DNA of 64,000 bases. Origin: Mangrovihabitans endophyticus. Lineage in GTDB: Bacteria; Actinomycetota; Actinomycetes; Mycobacteriales; Micromonosporaceae. How positions within the stretch are numbered: position 1 is the first letter of the stretch; each line of letters begins with the position of its first letter. Positions 53,207-62,929 of the stretch are shown here, piece after piece. The notes under the pieces were generated by a model. The model was not told the origin of the DNA. It was given only the letters and a program-made list of their open reading frames with translations, and searched no databases. Both the position numbers and the translations under genes were made by a program. The stretch spans positions 102,980 through 166,979 of the forward strand of contig NZ_BMMX01000004.1 in NCBI RefSeq assembly GCF_014646155.1, written 5' to 3'.

Positions 53207-54196
53207 ATGACGTACCCCGACATCCGCCCGCGCCGGCTGCGGCGCACCGCCGCGCTGCGCCGCCTGGTCGAGGAGACCCGGGTTGCGCCGGCCGAGCTGA
53301 TCCTGCCCCTGTTCGTCAAGCAGGGTCTCACCGAGCCGCGGCCGATCAGTTCGCTGCCCGGTGTCCTTCAGCACACGCGTGAGAGCCTGCGCAAGGCGGC
53401 ACACGACGCGGTGCGGGCGGGTGTCGGTGGGCTGATGCTCTTCGGGGTCCCGGAGCAGTCCGCCAAGGACGAAACCGGGTCGGCCGGGATCGACCCGGAC
53501 GGCATTTTGAACGCCGCGATCCGTGACGTGATCGCGGAGGTCGGTGACTCCACGGTCGTGATGAGCGACCTCTGTTTGGACGAGTTCACCTCGCACGGCC
53601 ACTGCGGCGTGCTGACCGCGGACGGCGCCGTGGACAACGACCGCACGCTGGAGTCGTACGCTCAGATGGGCGTCGCACAGGCCGAAGCGGGCGCACACAT
53701 GGTCGGCCCGTCCGGGATGATGGACGGGCAGATCGGCGTGGTCCGCGAGGCCCTCGACCGCGCGGGGCATCAGGACGTCTCGGTGCTGGCATACGCCGCG
53801 AAGTACGCCAGCGCGTTCTACGGCCCGTTCCGGGAAGCGGTCGAGTCCACGTTGCAGGGTGACCGTCGCACCTATCAGCAGGATCCGGGCAATGCGCGGG
53901 AGGCGCTGCGCGAGGTGGACCTTGATGTGGCCGAGGGTGCCGACATCGTGATGGTGAAGCCGGCGTTGCCCTACCTGGACGTGGTGCGCGCGGTTCGCGA
54001 GCGCGTGGATGTCCCGGTCGCCGCCTATCAGGTCTCCGGCGAGTACGCCATGGTCGAGGCTGCGGCCGCGAACGGCTGGATCGATCGTGACCGGGTCATC
54101 CTGGAGAGCCTGACGTCGATCAAGCGCGCCGGGGCCCAGATGACCCTCACCTACTGGGCGGCGGAGGCTGCTCACCTGCTGCGCGAACGCCTCTAG
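53207..54196 (+). CDS. hemB: Delta-aminolevulinic acid dehydratase HemB
   Basis: Condenses two 5-aminolevulinates to porphobilinogen. The 329-residue enzyme has the two Schiff-base Lys motifs ([14 protein letters not shown] and [12 protein letters not shown]), the metal-site stretch [14 protein letters not shown], and [23 protein letters not shown] lies 6 bases before the ATG. It is 41 bases behind hemD on the same strand and probably in the same operon. Confidence 0.97.
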   Translation: MTYPDIRPRRLRRTAALRRLVEETRVAPAELILPLFVKQGLTEPRPISSLPGVLQHTRESLRKAAHDAVRAGVGGLMLFGVPEQSAKDETGSAGIDPDGILNAAIRDVIAEVGDSTVVMSDLCLDEFTSHGHCGVLTADGAVDNDRTLESYAQMGVAQAEAGAHMVGPSGMMDGQIGVVREALDRAGHQDVSVLAYAAKYASAFYGPFREAVESTLQGDRRTYQQDPGNAREALREVDLDVAEGADIVMVKPALPYLDVVRAVRERVDVPVAAYQVSGEYAMVEAAAANGWIDRDRVILESLTSIKRAGAQMTLTYWAAEAAHLLRERL

Positions 54197-54239
54197 CCGC
54201 ACCAGCCTCCCGGTCGGTGCCGTTTGTCGGTGACGCGGC

Positions 54240-55253
54240 CTAAGGCTCCATGCTCTGCACGAGTTGGGCGACGTCCGCGCCGTACTCGTACCAGTCGCGG
54301 TCGGACTCGTACCCCAACTCGGCGTTGACCTTCAGCATCGACTCGTTGTGCTGGGCGTTCCAGGTCTGCACCTGTCGCACCGCGGGTTCGGCCGCACGCA
54401 ACTCGAAGAGCATCCGCGCCTTGATCGCGCGGTCGATGCCGTAACCGCGATGCTCACGCACGACGATCGTGTCGTACTGGTCCGCACGCTCCGGGTGTTG
54501 GGCTGGCACGACCACCTCGGTCAGGCCGGCAACGGCGCCTGTCGCATCGTGGATGGCCAGCACGATATAGGGCCTGAGGCCGCGTCGGTGCAGGGTGTCC
54601 AGGCTCTCGCGCAGCCGTTGCGGGTCTGACGAGCGCGGTGCCAGGTCCAGGTCGCTGTCGTCGCGTTGCGCGTCGAGCTTTGCCTGCGCGTACGCCTCAA
54701 GGAGCTCGTCGGAGGGGCCGCCCGGATGATATTCGACCCGATATCCGACACCGATGCTGTCGGCCATCCGGGCCAGCTCCGGCCAATCTACCTGCGACAG
54801 CGTGAGGACGCTGCGAGTCTCCACGAATTCTCGCTCGAAGCCCATCGCCTCATAGAAGGCGATGGCGGGGGTGCCACCGATCGCCTCGACGCCGATCGAG
54901 GAGAAGCCTTCCAGGTAGGCCCGCTTGGTGGCCATCGCGACCAGTTGCCGGCCCAGACCGCGGCGGCGCAGGTTCGGGTGCACCAGCACCTCCAGGACGC
55001 CGATGTCGCCGAGCAGCAGGATGCTCACATGCCCGAAGATCTGGCTCTCGCCCTCGGCCAGTCGGTCGTCCTCGGCCACCCAGCTGATCCGGCGCTCGCC
55101 TGGCATCGTCTCGGCCAGATAATCACTGACCTGGACCTCTCGCCATGGTGGATCTTCCGGGAGATCCACGGCCAGCGCTGCGTTGAGCGTCTGGACGAGC
55201 GATCGGATCTCCCCCGGCGAAGCCGCCCGGGGATCCCATTCACGCACCCTCAC
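54240..55253 (-). CDS. Protein with two GNAT acetyltransferase domains
   Basis: A 337-residue protein. The first GNAT domain has a good acetyl-CoA loop (VLVHPNLRRRGLGRQLV) and ends with AIAFYEAMGFE. The second has a weaker one (VVREHRGYGIDRAIKARML) and NESMLKVNAELGYE. The double-GNAT plan is that of mycothiol synthase MshD, but I see no specific match, so the substrate is left open. Convergent with hemB. Confidence 0.78.
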   Translation of the reverse strand: MRVREWDPRAASPGEIRSLVQTLNAALAVDLPEDPPWREVQVSDYLAETMPGERRISWVAEDDRLAEGESQIFGHVSILLLGDIGVLEVLVHPNLRRRGLGRQLVAMATKRAYLEGFSSIGVEAIGGTPAIAFYEAMGFEREFVETRSVLTLSQVDWPELARMADSIGVGYRVEYHPGGPSDELLEAYAQAKLDAQRDDSDLDLAPRSSDPQRLRESLDTLHRRGLRPYIVLAIHDATGAVAGLTEVVVPAQHPERADQYDTIVVREHRGYGIDRAIKARMLFELRAAEPAVRQVQTWNAQHNESMLKVNAELGYESDRDWYEYGADVAQLVQSMEP

Positions 55254-55377
55254 CCGTACAGCTTGCCGGGAAGTCGACTTTCAGGGAAGGTCCCTACACG
55301 GAAATATGCTCACCAGATCACTCTGAGTGTTTGGGTCTTGCGCGGAGTCGATCCGTCGCCGCCATGCCGCACCCCGG

Positions 55378-56697
55378 TCACGATCGGCTGAGCCGACCGT
55401 ACTCGTCGGCCGCGTCGAAGACCTTCTGCGCGTACGGGCTGACGGCGTTGTACGAGAGGATGGCATCCCACCAGGCGTCCGCCTTCGCCAGATCGCGCCC
55501 TCCTTGGCAGAGGTAATCGGCGGCGGCCAGCGACGCGTCGTCGATGTCGTTCGGGTCGGCCGTACCGCTGTTGTCCGCGTCGACCGCCACGGTCTTCCAC
55601 GTCTGGGGGATGAACTGCAGCGGCCCGACCGCGCGGTCATAGGTGGTGTCGCCGTCCAGGGTGCCCTGGTCGGTGTCGCGGATGAGTTCGCGTCCCCCCT
55701 TGCCGTTCAACGGCAGGCTGAGAATGGTCGGCTGGACGACGCCGTCCGCGCCGAGTACGGCGCCGCCGGTGCTGCCGTGTCCCGATTCGACCTTGCCGAT
55801 GGCGGCGATCGTGGTCCAACTGAGGTGGCAGCTCGGAGTGGTGTGGGCCAGCACTCTCTCGGCGTAGCCATACGCCTGCACGGCTACCACCGGGATGCCG
55901 GACTTGGTGCCGACGGTTTGCGCCCAGCCGGCAAGCGCGTCGGCGGGCCGCCCGCCGGTCGCCGCCGGTGCCGAAGCGGGGACGCCGGGCAGCGACGGGG
56001 GCGCCGCCGGGGCGGACACGGTCGGCGGTGCCGCGGCGCCGCTGGGCGCTTGCTGCGAAGCCTCGGCGCCGAACTCGGGAGTCGCGCTGGGCGGCGGCGG
56101 GGATTCCATGGCGGCCGGCACCACGTAGGCTCCGGCGGTCGCGGCCCCGACGACCAGGAGCACCGCCACGATCACCGGGACCAGCAAGCGTCCGGTCGGG
56201 CGTTTGGCCCAGGCCGAGGTGGTGCGCCCGGCGCTGCGCGCGGCGCGGACCGGGTTGGCGTGGCGAAGCGCCTTGGTCACCCACCGTCCGGAGGAATTGC
56301 GCACGGCGACCACGGCCGCTTTTTCCGGTACGCCTAGCTTATCTTTTTTGTCTGAGAGGTCCTTGCTGTCGGGCTTATTCTTGCTGTCCGGCTTGTCTGG
56401 TCCGGCTGGTTCGTCCTTGCCGGCTGACCCGTCCGCGTTGGCCGGCGCGGGGGGCCGGATGTCGCCCACCGCCGACGCGGGTTTGCCCGCCGGTTCGCTC
56501 GCCCGGTCGGCCGACTTGCTGGTCTTACCTGCCGGCTTGCTGGTCTTGCCTGCCGGCTTGCTGGTCTTGTCGGCCGACTCGGCGGCGACGCGTGCCGCGT
56601 CGTCCTTCGCCGCAGGCGTTGCCGGGGCCTCGGCGTCGCCCGGCTGCGCGCGAGCGGAATCGTCGTTCCGCGATGGATTCTCCTGCCCCTCCGCCAC
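55378..56697 (-). CDS. Membrane-anchored lytic transglycosylase
   Basis: A 439-residue protein: ~165 cytoplasmic, charged residues with KTSKPAG repeats, one transmembrane helix (LLVPVIVAVLLVVGAATAGAYVV), a Pro/Ala-rich linker and an MltB/SLT-like domain (~270-439) with the catalytic Glu in IGKVESGHGS, RAVGPLQFIPQTW, and DIDDASLAAADYLC. It cleaves glycan strands at the outer membrane face. The GTG follows a TACTGT -10-like box by 7 bases, so the mRNA may be leaderless. Confidence 0.87.
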   Translation of the reverse strand: MAEGQENPSRNDDSARAQPGDAEAPATPAAKDDAARVAAESADKTSKPAGKTSKPAGKTSKSADRASEPAGKPASAVGDIRPPAPANADGSAGKDEPAGPDKPDSKNKPDSKDLSDKKDKLGVPEKAAVVAVRNSSGRWVTKALRHANPVRAARSAGRTTSAWAKRPTGRLLVPVIVAVLLVVGAATAGAYVVPAAMESPPPPSATPEFGAEASQQAPSGAAAPPTVSAPAAPPSLPGVPASAPAATGGRPADALAGWAQTVGTKSGIPVVAVQAYGYAERVLAHTTPSCHLSWTTIAAIGKVESGHGSTGGAVLGADGVVQPTILSLPLNGKGGRELIRDTDQGTLDGDTTYDRAVGPLQFIPQTWKTVAVDADNSGTADPNDIDDASLAAADYLCQGGRDLAKADAWWDAILSYNAVSPYAQKVFDAADEYGRLSRS

Positions 56698-56803
56698 GTG
56701 CCCGACAGTACCCGTTCGGGTGGTTGGCGGGCGTGCCGCATATGTCGTATCCGCGGCCCGGCGACACCGCCGACGATTGTGGACACCGGACTAGGCTGTG
56801 CGC

Positions 56804-57028
56804 ATGCCGCGATATGACTATCGGTGCCGTGCGTGCGGCGCCACCTTCGAGGTGAGCCGTTCGATGCGCGATGCCGGTGCGCCGGCCTCCTGCCCGCAGG
56901 GCCACGCCGACACGGTGAAGCTGCTGTCCACCGTCGCCGTCACGGGGCGTGCAGGCGCCACCGCCTCTGCTCCCGTTCCGGACGTTCCCCGAGGCGGCGG
57001 TTGCTGTGGAGGCGCCTGCGGTTGCTGA
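56804..57028 (+). CDS. FmdB-family zinc-ribbon protein
   Basis: A 74-residue protein. MPRYDYRCRACGATFEVSRSM is the FmdB/CxxC regulatory-domain start, with the second pair partly lost (ASCPQGHAD). It ends in a Cys/Gly-rich tail (GGGCCGGACGC). The ATG lies exactly 7 bases after the -10-like TAGGCT (56792-56797), so the transcript is probably leaderless; a GTG 6 bases earlier is less likely by family. Confidence 0.85.
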   Translation: MPRYDYRCRACGATFEVSRSMRDAGAPASCPQGHADTVKLLSTVAVTGRAGATASAPVPDVPRGGGCCGGACGC

Positions 57029-57271
57029 CCACTCTCGGCAGTCGCGCAGACACCAGTCGTCGCGGTTGGTGACACCTATCGGGTAGACCTGACCGGTCCG
57101 GCAACTGTCGCCGCCCGTCGCGCAACCCGCGATGAACCATGTCGTTACGTCACGCGTACGGCCGTGCGTAGGCGTCAATGCTTTACCGTCAGGCCACGTG
57201 GCGGACAGTGAGCGATGCGGCGCGGCCATGGCCGTCCCGTGACGTGATGACCAGTTGCGGAGCGACCGGAA
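57029..57271. other. Intergenic region before the cyclase-domain gene
   Basis: 243 bases with no gene, repeat or recognisable operator. A vegetative promoter must lie here or the downstream gene depends on distant read-through. Confidence 0.5.
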
Positions 57272-60001
57272 ATGACTCGACTTTCCGAGGGGGCGGAGGT
57301 ACCCAGCGTGCCGGGGGCGATCGAGCTGCCAAGCGGCCAGGTGACTTTCATGTTCACCGATATCGAGGGCTCGACGCGTCTTGCCCGGATGCTCGGCGAC
57401 CGATACGGGGAGGTGCTGGGTGCTCACCGGGCGGTGGTGAGGCGGGTGCTGTGTCAGTACGGCGGTGTGGAGCTGTTCACCGAGGGTGACTCCTTTTTCG
57501 TGGCGTTTCGTGACGCGCGTTCCGCCTTCGCCGCCTGTGTGGCCGCGCAGCGCGGACTGGCCGCCCACGACTGGCCGAGCCAGCAGGCCCGGCCGCTGGT
57601 GCGGATGGGGCTGCACACGGGTTGGGCGGTTCCGGTCGCCGGAGAATATGCGAGCGCCGAGGTCCATCGTGCCGCCCGGGTCGCCGCGGCCGCCCACGGT
57701 GGTCAGGTGCTGTGCTCGCGGGCCAGCATGCGCGCCGCCACCGAGCAGGTGCCCGCGCCGCGTCCCGCACCTGCCGAGGCTGGGGCCACGACCGAGGTGA
57801 TGTCCGGGGTCGGCCTGATCGATCTCGGCCCGCATCTGTTGCGCGGCTTCGACGATGTGGAGCAACTGTTCCAGGTGGTGGCCGAGGGGCTGGACCGGCA
57901 CTTCCCGTCGCCGCGGACGCGACGTGCCCCACGGCACAATCTGCCCGCCGACGTCACGTCCTTCATCGGCCGGCGTCCGGAATCGGCCGAGCTGCGAAGC
58001 CTGATCGCCGACCATCGGCTGGTCACGGTCTCCGGGCCGGGTGGGTCGGGCAAGAGCAGGCTGGCACTGGCCGTGGCGCGGCGGCTGCTGAGCGCGTACG
58101 CGCATGGTGTCTGGACGGTCGATGTGGCCGACGTGCGTGATCCGCCGGGGTTGCCGACCGCCATGATGGACGCCCTCGGCCTGCGGCGGGAGCCGGGCCG
58201 GCCGGCGTTGGACACAGTGATCGAGCAGTGTGCCGGGCAGCGGATGCTGGTCGTGCTGGAGACCTGCGAAGCCGCGCCGTTCGCGGTGGCCCGGCTGGTG
58301 CGCCGGTTGCTCGCCGACTGCTCGCAGATGGACGTGCTCACCACCGGCCGCCAGCCGCTCGGCGTGCCGGGTGAAGTGCTCTGGCGCATCCCGCCACTCG
58401 CCCCCGCCGACGCGTTTGCGCTCCTCAGCGAGCGCACGGTGGCCGCACGTGGTGGCCGAGTGATCGGCGCGCACCGCGGGCATCCGCGATATGTCGCGGA
58501 CGAGTTGCCGGATCTGGCCCGGGTGGCGTCGCGGCTCGACGGATCCCCCCTGGCGATTGAGCTGGCCGCCGGGCGGCTGCGCCTGCTCTCGGCGGCGCAG
58601 CTCGCGGGCCGCCTCGACGATCCGCTGGCCGCCCTGGACCCGAGCCGGTCCGCCGACGTGACGCTCGATGCGAGCCGGCGCCACGACAGCCTGACCCGGA
58701 ACATCGACTGGTCCTATCGGACACTCAGCACGGCGGCCACGTGGATGCTGCACAGCCTCGCGGTCTTCGCCGGCCCGGTCGACCTGGAGGTCGCCGAGTG
58801 GTGCCACGACGGTGCCGTGACGGCGCTGTCCGAACTTGCCGACAAGTCGCTGGTCGACGTGCTCGCCGGGCCGCGTTACGGAATGTCCGCGCAGGTCCGC
58901 AGCTATGCCACCGGCAGGCTTGCCGCGTCCGGCCAGGAGGTCGCCGCGCGGGACCACCACCTCGCCTGGGCGGTCCGCAGCCTCGATCGCCTCGCGAATC
59001 CGTCCGACGGGCACTCGCAGACGCTCGCACTGACCGAATTCGCCCCCCATGTGGACGAGTGGGAGCAGGCGTTGCGCTGGTCCGCGGAGGGCGGGGACGT
59101 ACGCTCCGGGCTGCGCTTGGTGCAGGCGCTCGACGTCTGGTGGCGGGAGAACGGCGGCACCCGGCGTGGCCGCGGTCTGTTGGCCCGGCTGCATCGTCGG
59201 CTCGGCCACGTGGAGGTGGCGCCGGACGACCTGGCGGCCGTGCACCTGGTGCGCGCCGGGCTCGCCGACGACCGCGAGGAGCGTTACGCGGCGCTGGTCG
59301 AGGCGGAGGCGGCGGCACGTGAGGCGAAGGACCCCGACCTGCTGATCCGCGCGATCGCCGGTCGGCGCCTCACCGGGATCGGGGGCGGCGCGTCGTCCGA
59401 GGCCGAGCAGGTGTGCCATGGAGTGATCGCACGCGCCGGCCGGGCGGGCGTGCCGGAAGCGGCGCTACCCGCGGTCCTTCTGCTGGCCGAGTCGCTGTGG
59501 CGGCGCGGCGCCCTCGACGAGGCCGCGGACCTGCTCGGCGGCGCCCGCCTGCTGGAGACGGCCCGGCCCGAGGACCGCGGACGGCGCGCCGTCGACTGGA
59601 TGCTGGGCATGGTCGCGTTGCGTCGCGGCGACCTGGTGGCGGCGCACGACCATCTGGTGGTGGCGCTGCGCTCGCGGCTGCGGCACGGATTCCGGGGCGC
59701 CGCCGCCGACGCAGTGGCGGCGGTGGCCGCGCGCTGCGCCCTCGGCGACGATCCGGTCACCGCGGCGGTGCTCTTCGGTGGTGCGGAAACCGTGACCGGG
59801 GTGCGCCGTGTGGCGTCCTTCGGCTCGTACTGGGCGGAGCTGCGGGTCCGGCTCCGCGCCACGCTGGGCGACGCGGCGTTCGACGCGGCATGCGCCGACG
59901 GCGCCGAGACCGGCTTCGATCGGATTGTTGCCATGGCGCTCGCGGTAGAACATCCCGATTTGGAGCGGGGCTTCGTGCGACTCGCGCAGACGGTGCGGTG
60001 A
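57272..60001 (+). CDS. Class III cyclase-homology domain fused to an AAA/NTPase and helical repeats
   Basis: A 909-residue cytoplasmic protein. Residues ~22-205 are a class III nucleotide-cyclase domain: metal Asp in FMFTDIEGST (Asp30) and EGDSFF (Asp73). The adenine-selecting Lys position is Phe69 and the transition-state Asn is His132 (VHRAARV), so cyclase activity is doubtful. Residues ~225-520 are an NTPase with Walker A GPGGSGKS (255-262); Walker B reads LVVLETCEA with Glu for the usual Asp. Helical, TPR-like repeats follow. The plan is that of large actinobacterial cyclase/AfsR-like regulators, but no DNA-binding domain is seen. A GTG at 57308 with GGAGG is an alternative start. Confidence 0.82.
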   Translation: MTRLSEGAEVPSVPGAIELPSGQVTFMFTDIEGSTRLARMLGDRYGEVLGAHRAVVRRVLCQYGGVELFTEGDSFFVAFRDARSAFAACVAAQRGLAAHDWPSQQARPLVRMGLHTGWAVPVAGEYASAEVHRAARVAAAAHGGQVLCSRASMRAATEQVPAPRPAPAEAGATTEVMSGVGLIDLGPHLLRGFDDVEQLFQVVAEGLDRHFPSPRTRRAPRHNLPADVTSFIGRRPESAELRSLIADHRLVTVSGPGGSGKSRLALAVARRLLSAYAHGVWTVDVADVRDPPGLPTAMMDALGLRREPGRPALDTVIEQCAGQRMLVVLETCEAAPFAVARLVRRLLADCSQMDVLTTGRQPLGVPGEVLWRIPPLAPADAFALLSERTVAARGGRVIGAHRGHPRYVADELPDLARVASRLDGSPLAIELAAGRLRLLSAAQLAGRLDDPLAALDPSRSADVTLDASRRHDSLTRNIDWSYRTLSTAATWMLHSLAVFAGPVDLEVAEWCHDGAVTALSELADKSLVDVLAGPRYGMSAQVRSYATGRLAASGQEVAARDHHLAWAVRSLDRLANPSDGHSQTLALTEFAPHVDEWEQALRWSAEGGDVRSGLRLVQALDVWWRENGGTRRGRGLLARLHRRLGHVEVAPDDLAAVHLVRAGLADDREERYAALVEAEAAAREAKDPDLLIRAIAGRRLTGIGGGASSEAEQVCHGVIARAGRAGVPEAALPAVLLLAESLWRRGALDEAADLLGGARLLETARPEDRGRRAVDWMLGMVALRRGDLVAAHDHLVVALRSRLRHGFRGAAADAVAAVAARCALGDDPVTAAVLFGGAETVTGVRRVASFGSYWAELRVRLRATLGDAAFDAACADGAETGFDRIVAMALAVEHPDLERGFVRLAQTVR

Positions 60002-60072
60002 CCACCCGCCCGCGCACCACCCGGCGCGGGTCGCCGAGCCGCGAGCACGTCCGGCGGGTGCCGCAGACGCGA

Positions 60073-60104
60073 GACCGCGCCCGGCGGACATACCGGGCGC
60101 GGTC
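60073..60104. terminator. Bidirectional terminator
   Basis: A perfect 12-bp stem GACCGCGCCCGG / CCGGGCGCGGTC with an 8-base loop, between the convergent cyclase-domain and phospholipase genes. Confidence 0.88.
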
Positions 60105-60117
60105 GTGGGCGATCGGG

Positions 60118-60639
60118 TCAGCGGTTGGCGGCGACCGCCTGGCGCTTCATCTGGGCGGCGCGGTCGATGTCCTTCTGCTGCACCGCGGTCAGCGAGCCGA
60201 AGATGTGCACCGCTTCGTAGTACGTCCACGCCAGGCTGTAGCACGCGGGCTGGACGACGGCGCTGTAGGTGGCGCACTTGCGCTTGAGGTCGGCGTAGAA
60301 CGCCGAGTCCAGGCGGGACTTGTTGGCCGAGAAGGTGCCCATGTCCTTGTAGTTGCGGTACCCGAAGTCGTGCCGCCAGCAGGCCAGCGTGAAGTCGAAT
60401 CCGAGCGGGTTGTCCGGGCTGGCCGAGCAGTAGTCGGTGGACCAGTCGAAGCCGTAGGACGCCCAGGGCGTCCGGTCGAGCCGGGCGGCGTTCCACTGGT
60501 CGTAGCTGGACGCCGCGGTCTGGGTCCAGTTGGACAGCACGGAAGCCTTGCTGGCCGCGGCCGACGCACCGCTGGCCGGGGCCAGGACGGCCAGGACAGC
60601 GGCGAGGGAGACGACGGTACGGCGGACGAGCCGTTTCAT
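60118..60639 (-). CDS. Secreted phospholipase A2 (actinobacterial type)
   Basis: Hydrolyses the sn-2 acyl ester of phospholipids outside the cell. The 173-residue precursor has a signal peptide (KRLVRRTVVSLAAVLAVLA, cleavage near GASAAA) and the active-site helix FTLACWRHDFGYRNY, with the catalytic His-Asp pair and the Cys of the first disulfide; DYCSASPDNP supplies Ca2+ ligands. Further Cys in KRKCATYSAVVQPACY match the two-disulfide Streptomyces enzymes. Confidence 0.92.
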   Translation of the reverse strand: MKRLVRRTVVSLAAVLAVLAPASGASAAASKASVLSNWTQTAASSYDQWNAARLDRTPWASYGFDWSTDYCSASPDNPLGFDFTLACWRHDFGYRNYKDMGTFSANKSRLDSAFYADLKRKCATYSAVVQPACYSLAWTYYEAVHIFGSLTAVQQKDIDRAAQMKRQAVAANR

Positions 60640-60851
60640 GGGGGGACCTCCAGCGGAGCGGGCCCCCGGGTGGGGGCGCTCGGAAGGCCAGTCTCGGCAT
60701 ACGACCTTGCCTCATACAACCGTGTCGATGTCTTTTTATGGAACGGTGACTCAACTTACCCGCGGGTAGTGTGGCGTACGGCCATGAGTGACGTCCTGAC
60801 GAACGGCGCCGGACCCGCCCGCTATCGTGATGGCGTGCAGGTGGGCGTTCA

Positions 60852-61871
60852 GTGATACACCTTCCCCTGGTCCGTCAGGGTCCGTTGCGCGCGCTGGCCA
60901 TCCGGCTCGTGCTCGCGGTCGTCCTCGTCATGGTGACCGTCCTGGTGATCTATTTGGATCGGGACGGCTATCGCGATGTCAACGCCGACGGCCTCTCGTT
61001 GCTCGACTGCTTCTATTACGCTGTGGTGTCGCTGTCCACCACCGGCTATGGCGACATCACCCCGTTCACGCCTGCCGCGCGCCTGGTGAACATCCTGTTC
61101 ATCACGCCCGCGCGCGTGCTCTTCCTGATCATCCTGGTCGGGACCACTCTTGAGGTGCTCACCGATCAGTATCGCAACACCCTGCGTGTGAGCCGGTGGA
61201 GGCGGAAATTGAAGGACCACATCATCATCTGCGGGTACGGCACGAAGGGGCGCGCCGCGGTCAGCGCGCTGCTGGAGACCGGGTACGACAAGTCCCGCAT
61301 CGTGATCGTGGAGAACCGGGAGGCGGCGCTGCGGCAGGCGGCGGCGAACGGCCTCGCGGCCATCGAGGGCAACGCGACCCGTTCGTCGGTGCTCAACGAG
61401 GCTGACGTGAAGAACTGCAAGTCGGTAATCATCGCGACCGACAGCGACGAGGCGTCCGTGCTGATCACGCTGACCGTGCGGCAACTGACCGCCGGCCAGG
61501 TCCGGATCATCGCGGCGGTCCGCGAGCAGGAGAACGCCGCGTTGCTGAAGCAGAGCGGTGCCCATCACGTGATCGTGTCGTCGTCGACGGCCGGCCGGCT
61601 GCTCGGGTTGACGACCACCACGCCGCCGCTGATCGACGTCGTGGAGGACCTGCTCACCCCGGGCCAGGGGATGGCGCTGGCCATGCGTTCCGCGGAGCGC
61701 GCCGAGGTCGGCCGGAACCCGCGGGACCTGCAGACGCTGGTGGTGGCGCTGATCCGCCGCGGCAAGGTCATGCCGCTCGGCGGCGAGCAGGTGGTCACCA
61801 TCGAGACCGGCGACATGATGATCTATATCCGTGACGAGGAGGCCACGGTGCCCGGCGTGCCCGTCTCGTAG
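60852..61871 (+). CDS. Potassium channel with RCK (TrkA-N/C) domain
   Basis: A 339-residue two-helix K+ channel: inner helix (LVLAVVLVMVTVLVIYL), pore with selectivity filter STTGYGD, second helix (VLFLIILVGTTLEVL), then a cytoplasmic RCK domain (IIICGYGTKGRAAVSALLE, nucleotide loop GxGxxG; VIVENREAA) and a TrkA-C-like end (VMPLGGEQVVTIETGDMMI). It resembles MthK-type ligand-gated channels. The GTG start has AGGTGG 8 bases upstream. Divergent from the phospholipase gene (212 bases). Confidence 0.93.
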   Translation: MIHLPLVRQGPLRALAIRLVLAVVLVMVTVLVIYLDRDGYRDVNADGLSLLDCFYYAVVSLSTTGYGDITPFTPAARLVNILFITPARVLFLIILVGTTLEVLTDQYRNTLRVSRWRRKLKDHIIICGYGTKGRAAVSALLETGYDKSRIVIVENREAALRQAAANGLAAIEGNATRSSVLNEADVKNCKSVIIATDSDEASVLITLTVRQLTAGQVRIIAAVREQENAALLKQSGAHHVIVSSSTAGRLLGLTTTTPPLIDVVEDLLTPGQGMALAMRSAERAEVGRNPRDLQTLVVALIRRGKVMPLGGEQVVTIETGDMMIYIRDEEATVPGVPVS

Positions 61872-61891
61872 CCCACACCGGGCGCGCGGTG

Positions 61892-62929
61892 CTACAGGAT
61901 GGTCCAGGTGTCGCCGGTGTTCAGCAGGCCGGACAGCATCTCGTCGGGAGTGCCGGTGGCCTGCGCCCGCGCATCGAGGAGCTGCTTCTGCACGATCTCG
62001 TCGTAGGTCGGCCGCGGCACGTTCCGGAACACGCCGATCGGCGTGGTGCTCAGATCCGACCCGGAGAGCCGGGAGAGCGCGAACGCGTACGCCGGGTCGT
62101 CCACCGTCGCGTCGTGCACGATGGCCTCGCCGCCCTCGCGGACCTGCAGGCCGAAACTTCCCTCCGGGTGTACGACGGAGTAGCGGCCGTCCGCACCGAA
62201 CGTGATGGGCTGCCCCTGCTCCAGACGGATCAGGTGATCGTCCCGGCTGGACGCGTCCTTGAGCAGCTCGAAGGCCCCGTCGTTGAAGATGTTGCAATTC
62301 TGGTAGATCTCCACGAACGCCGACCCGTGGTGCTCGGCCGCGGCACGCAGCACCGACTGCAGGTGCTTGCGATCCGAGTCGATGGTGCGTGCCACGAAGC
62401 TCGCCTCCGCGCCCAGGGCCAGGGACAGCGGGTTGAAGGGGGAGTCCGCGGACCCGGCCGGCGTGGACTTGGTGATCTTGCCGATCTCTGAGGTGGGGGA
62501 GTACTGCCCCTTGGTCAGGCCGTAGATCCGGTTGTTGAACAGCAGGATCTTCACGTTCACGTTGCGGCGCAGGGCGTGGATGAGATGGTTGCCGCCGATG
62601 GACAGCGCGTCGCCGTCGCCGGTGACCACCCAGACCGACAGGTCCGGGCGGGACGACGACAGGCCGGTGGCGATCGCCGGGGCGCGTCCGTGGATGGAGT
62701 GCATGCCGTAGGTGTTCATGTAGTACGGGAATCGCGAGGAGCAGCCGATCCCCGAGACGAACACGATGTTCTCCCGGGGAATGCCCAACTCCGGCATGAA
62801 CTGCTGGACGGCGGCAAGGATCGCGTAGTCACCGCAGCCGGGGCACCAGCGGACCTCCTGGTCGGACTTGAAGTCCTTGGCGGTGAGCTTCAGCGGGGTG
62901 CGGCCCGCGGGGATCGCCGGGCTAGCCAT
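61892..62929 (-). CDS. korB: 2-oxoacid:ferredoxin oxidoreductase, beta subunit
   Basis: Oxidatively decarboxylates 2-oxoglutarate (or a related 2-oxoacid) to the acyl-CoA, passing electrons to ferredoxin. The 345-residue beta subunit has the WCPGCGDY motif (one Cys-x2-Cys pair near the Fe-S site) and the thiamine-diphosphate motif GDGDALSIGGNH...NN (LFNNRIYGLTKGQ). Its start overlaps the end of korA by 8 bases. The 2-oxoglutarate preference is by analogy with actinobacterial KorAB. Confidence 0.93.
   Translation of the reverse strand: MASPAIPAGRTPLKLTAKDFKSDQEVRWCPGCGDYAILAAVQQFMPELGIPRENIVFVSGIGCSSRFPYYMNTYGMHSIHGRAPAIATGLSSSRPDLSVWVVTGDGDALSIGGNHLIHALRRNVNVKILLFNNRIYGLTKGQYSPTSEIGKITKSTPAGSADSPFNPLSLALGAEASFVARTIDSDRKHLQSVLRAAAEHHGSAFVEIYQNCNIFNDGAFELLKDASSRDDHLIRLEQGQPITFGADGRYSVVHPEGSFGLQVREGGEAIVHDATVDDPAYAFALSRLSGSDLSTTPIGVFRNVPRPTYDEIVQKQLLDARAQATGTPDEMLSGLLNTGDTWTIL

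Noticed and set aside
54240..55253. Mycothiol synthase MshD
   Set aside because: The double-GNAT layout fits, but no MshD-specific feature could be recognised and mshD is not normally placed here; kept as a general GNAT protein.
56525..59419. Very long minus-strand open frame across the FmdB-type gene and the cyclase-domain gene
   Set aside because: It covers three real genes in other frames, has no recognisable motif, and its composition is that of a GC-rich antisense frame.
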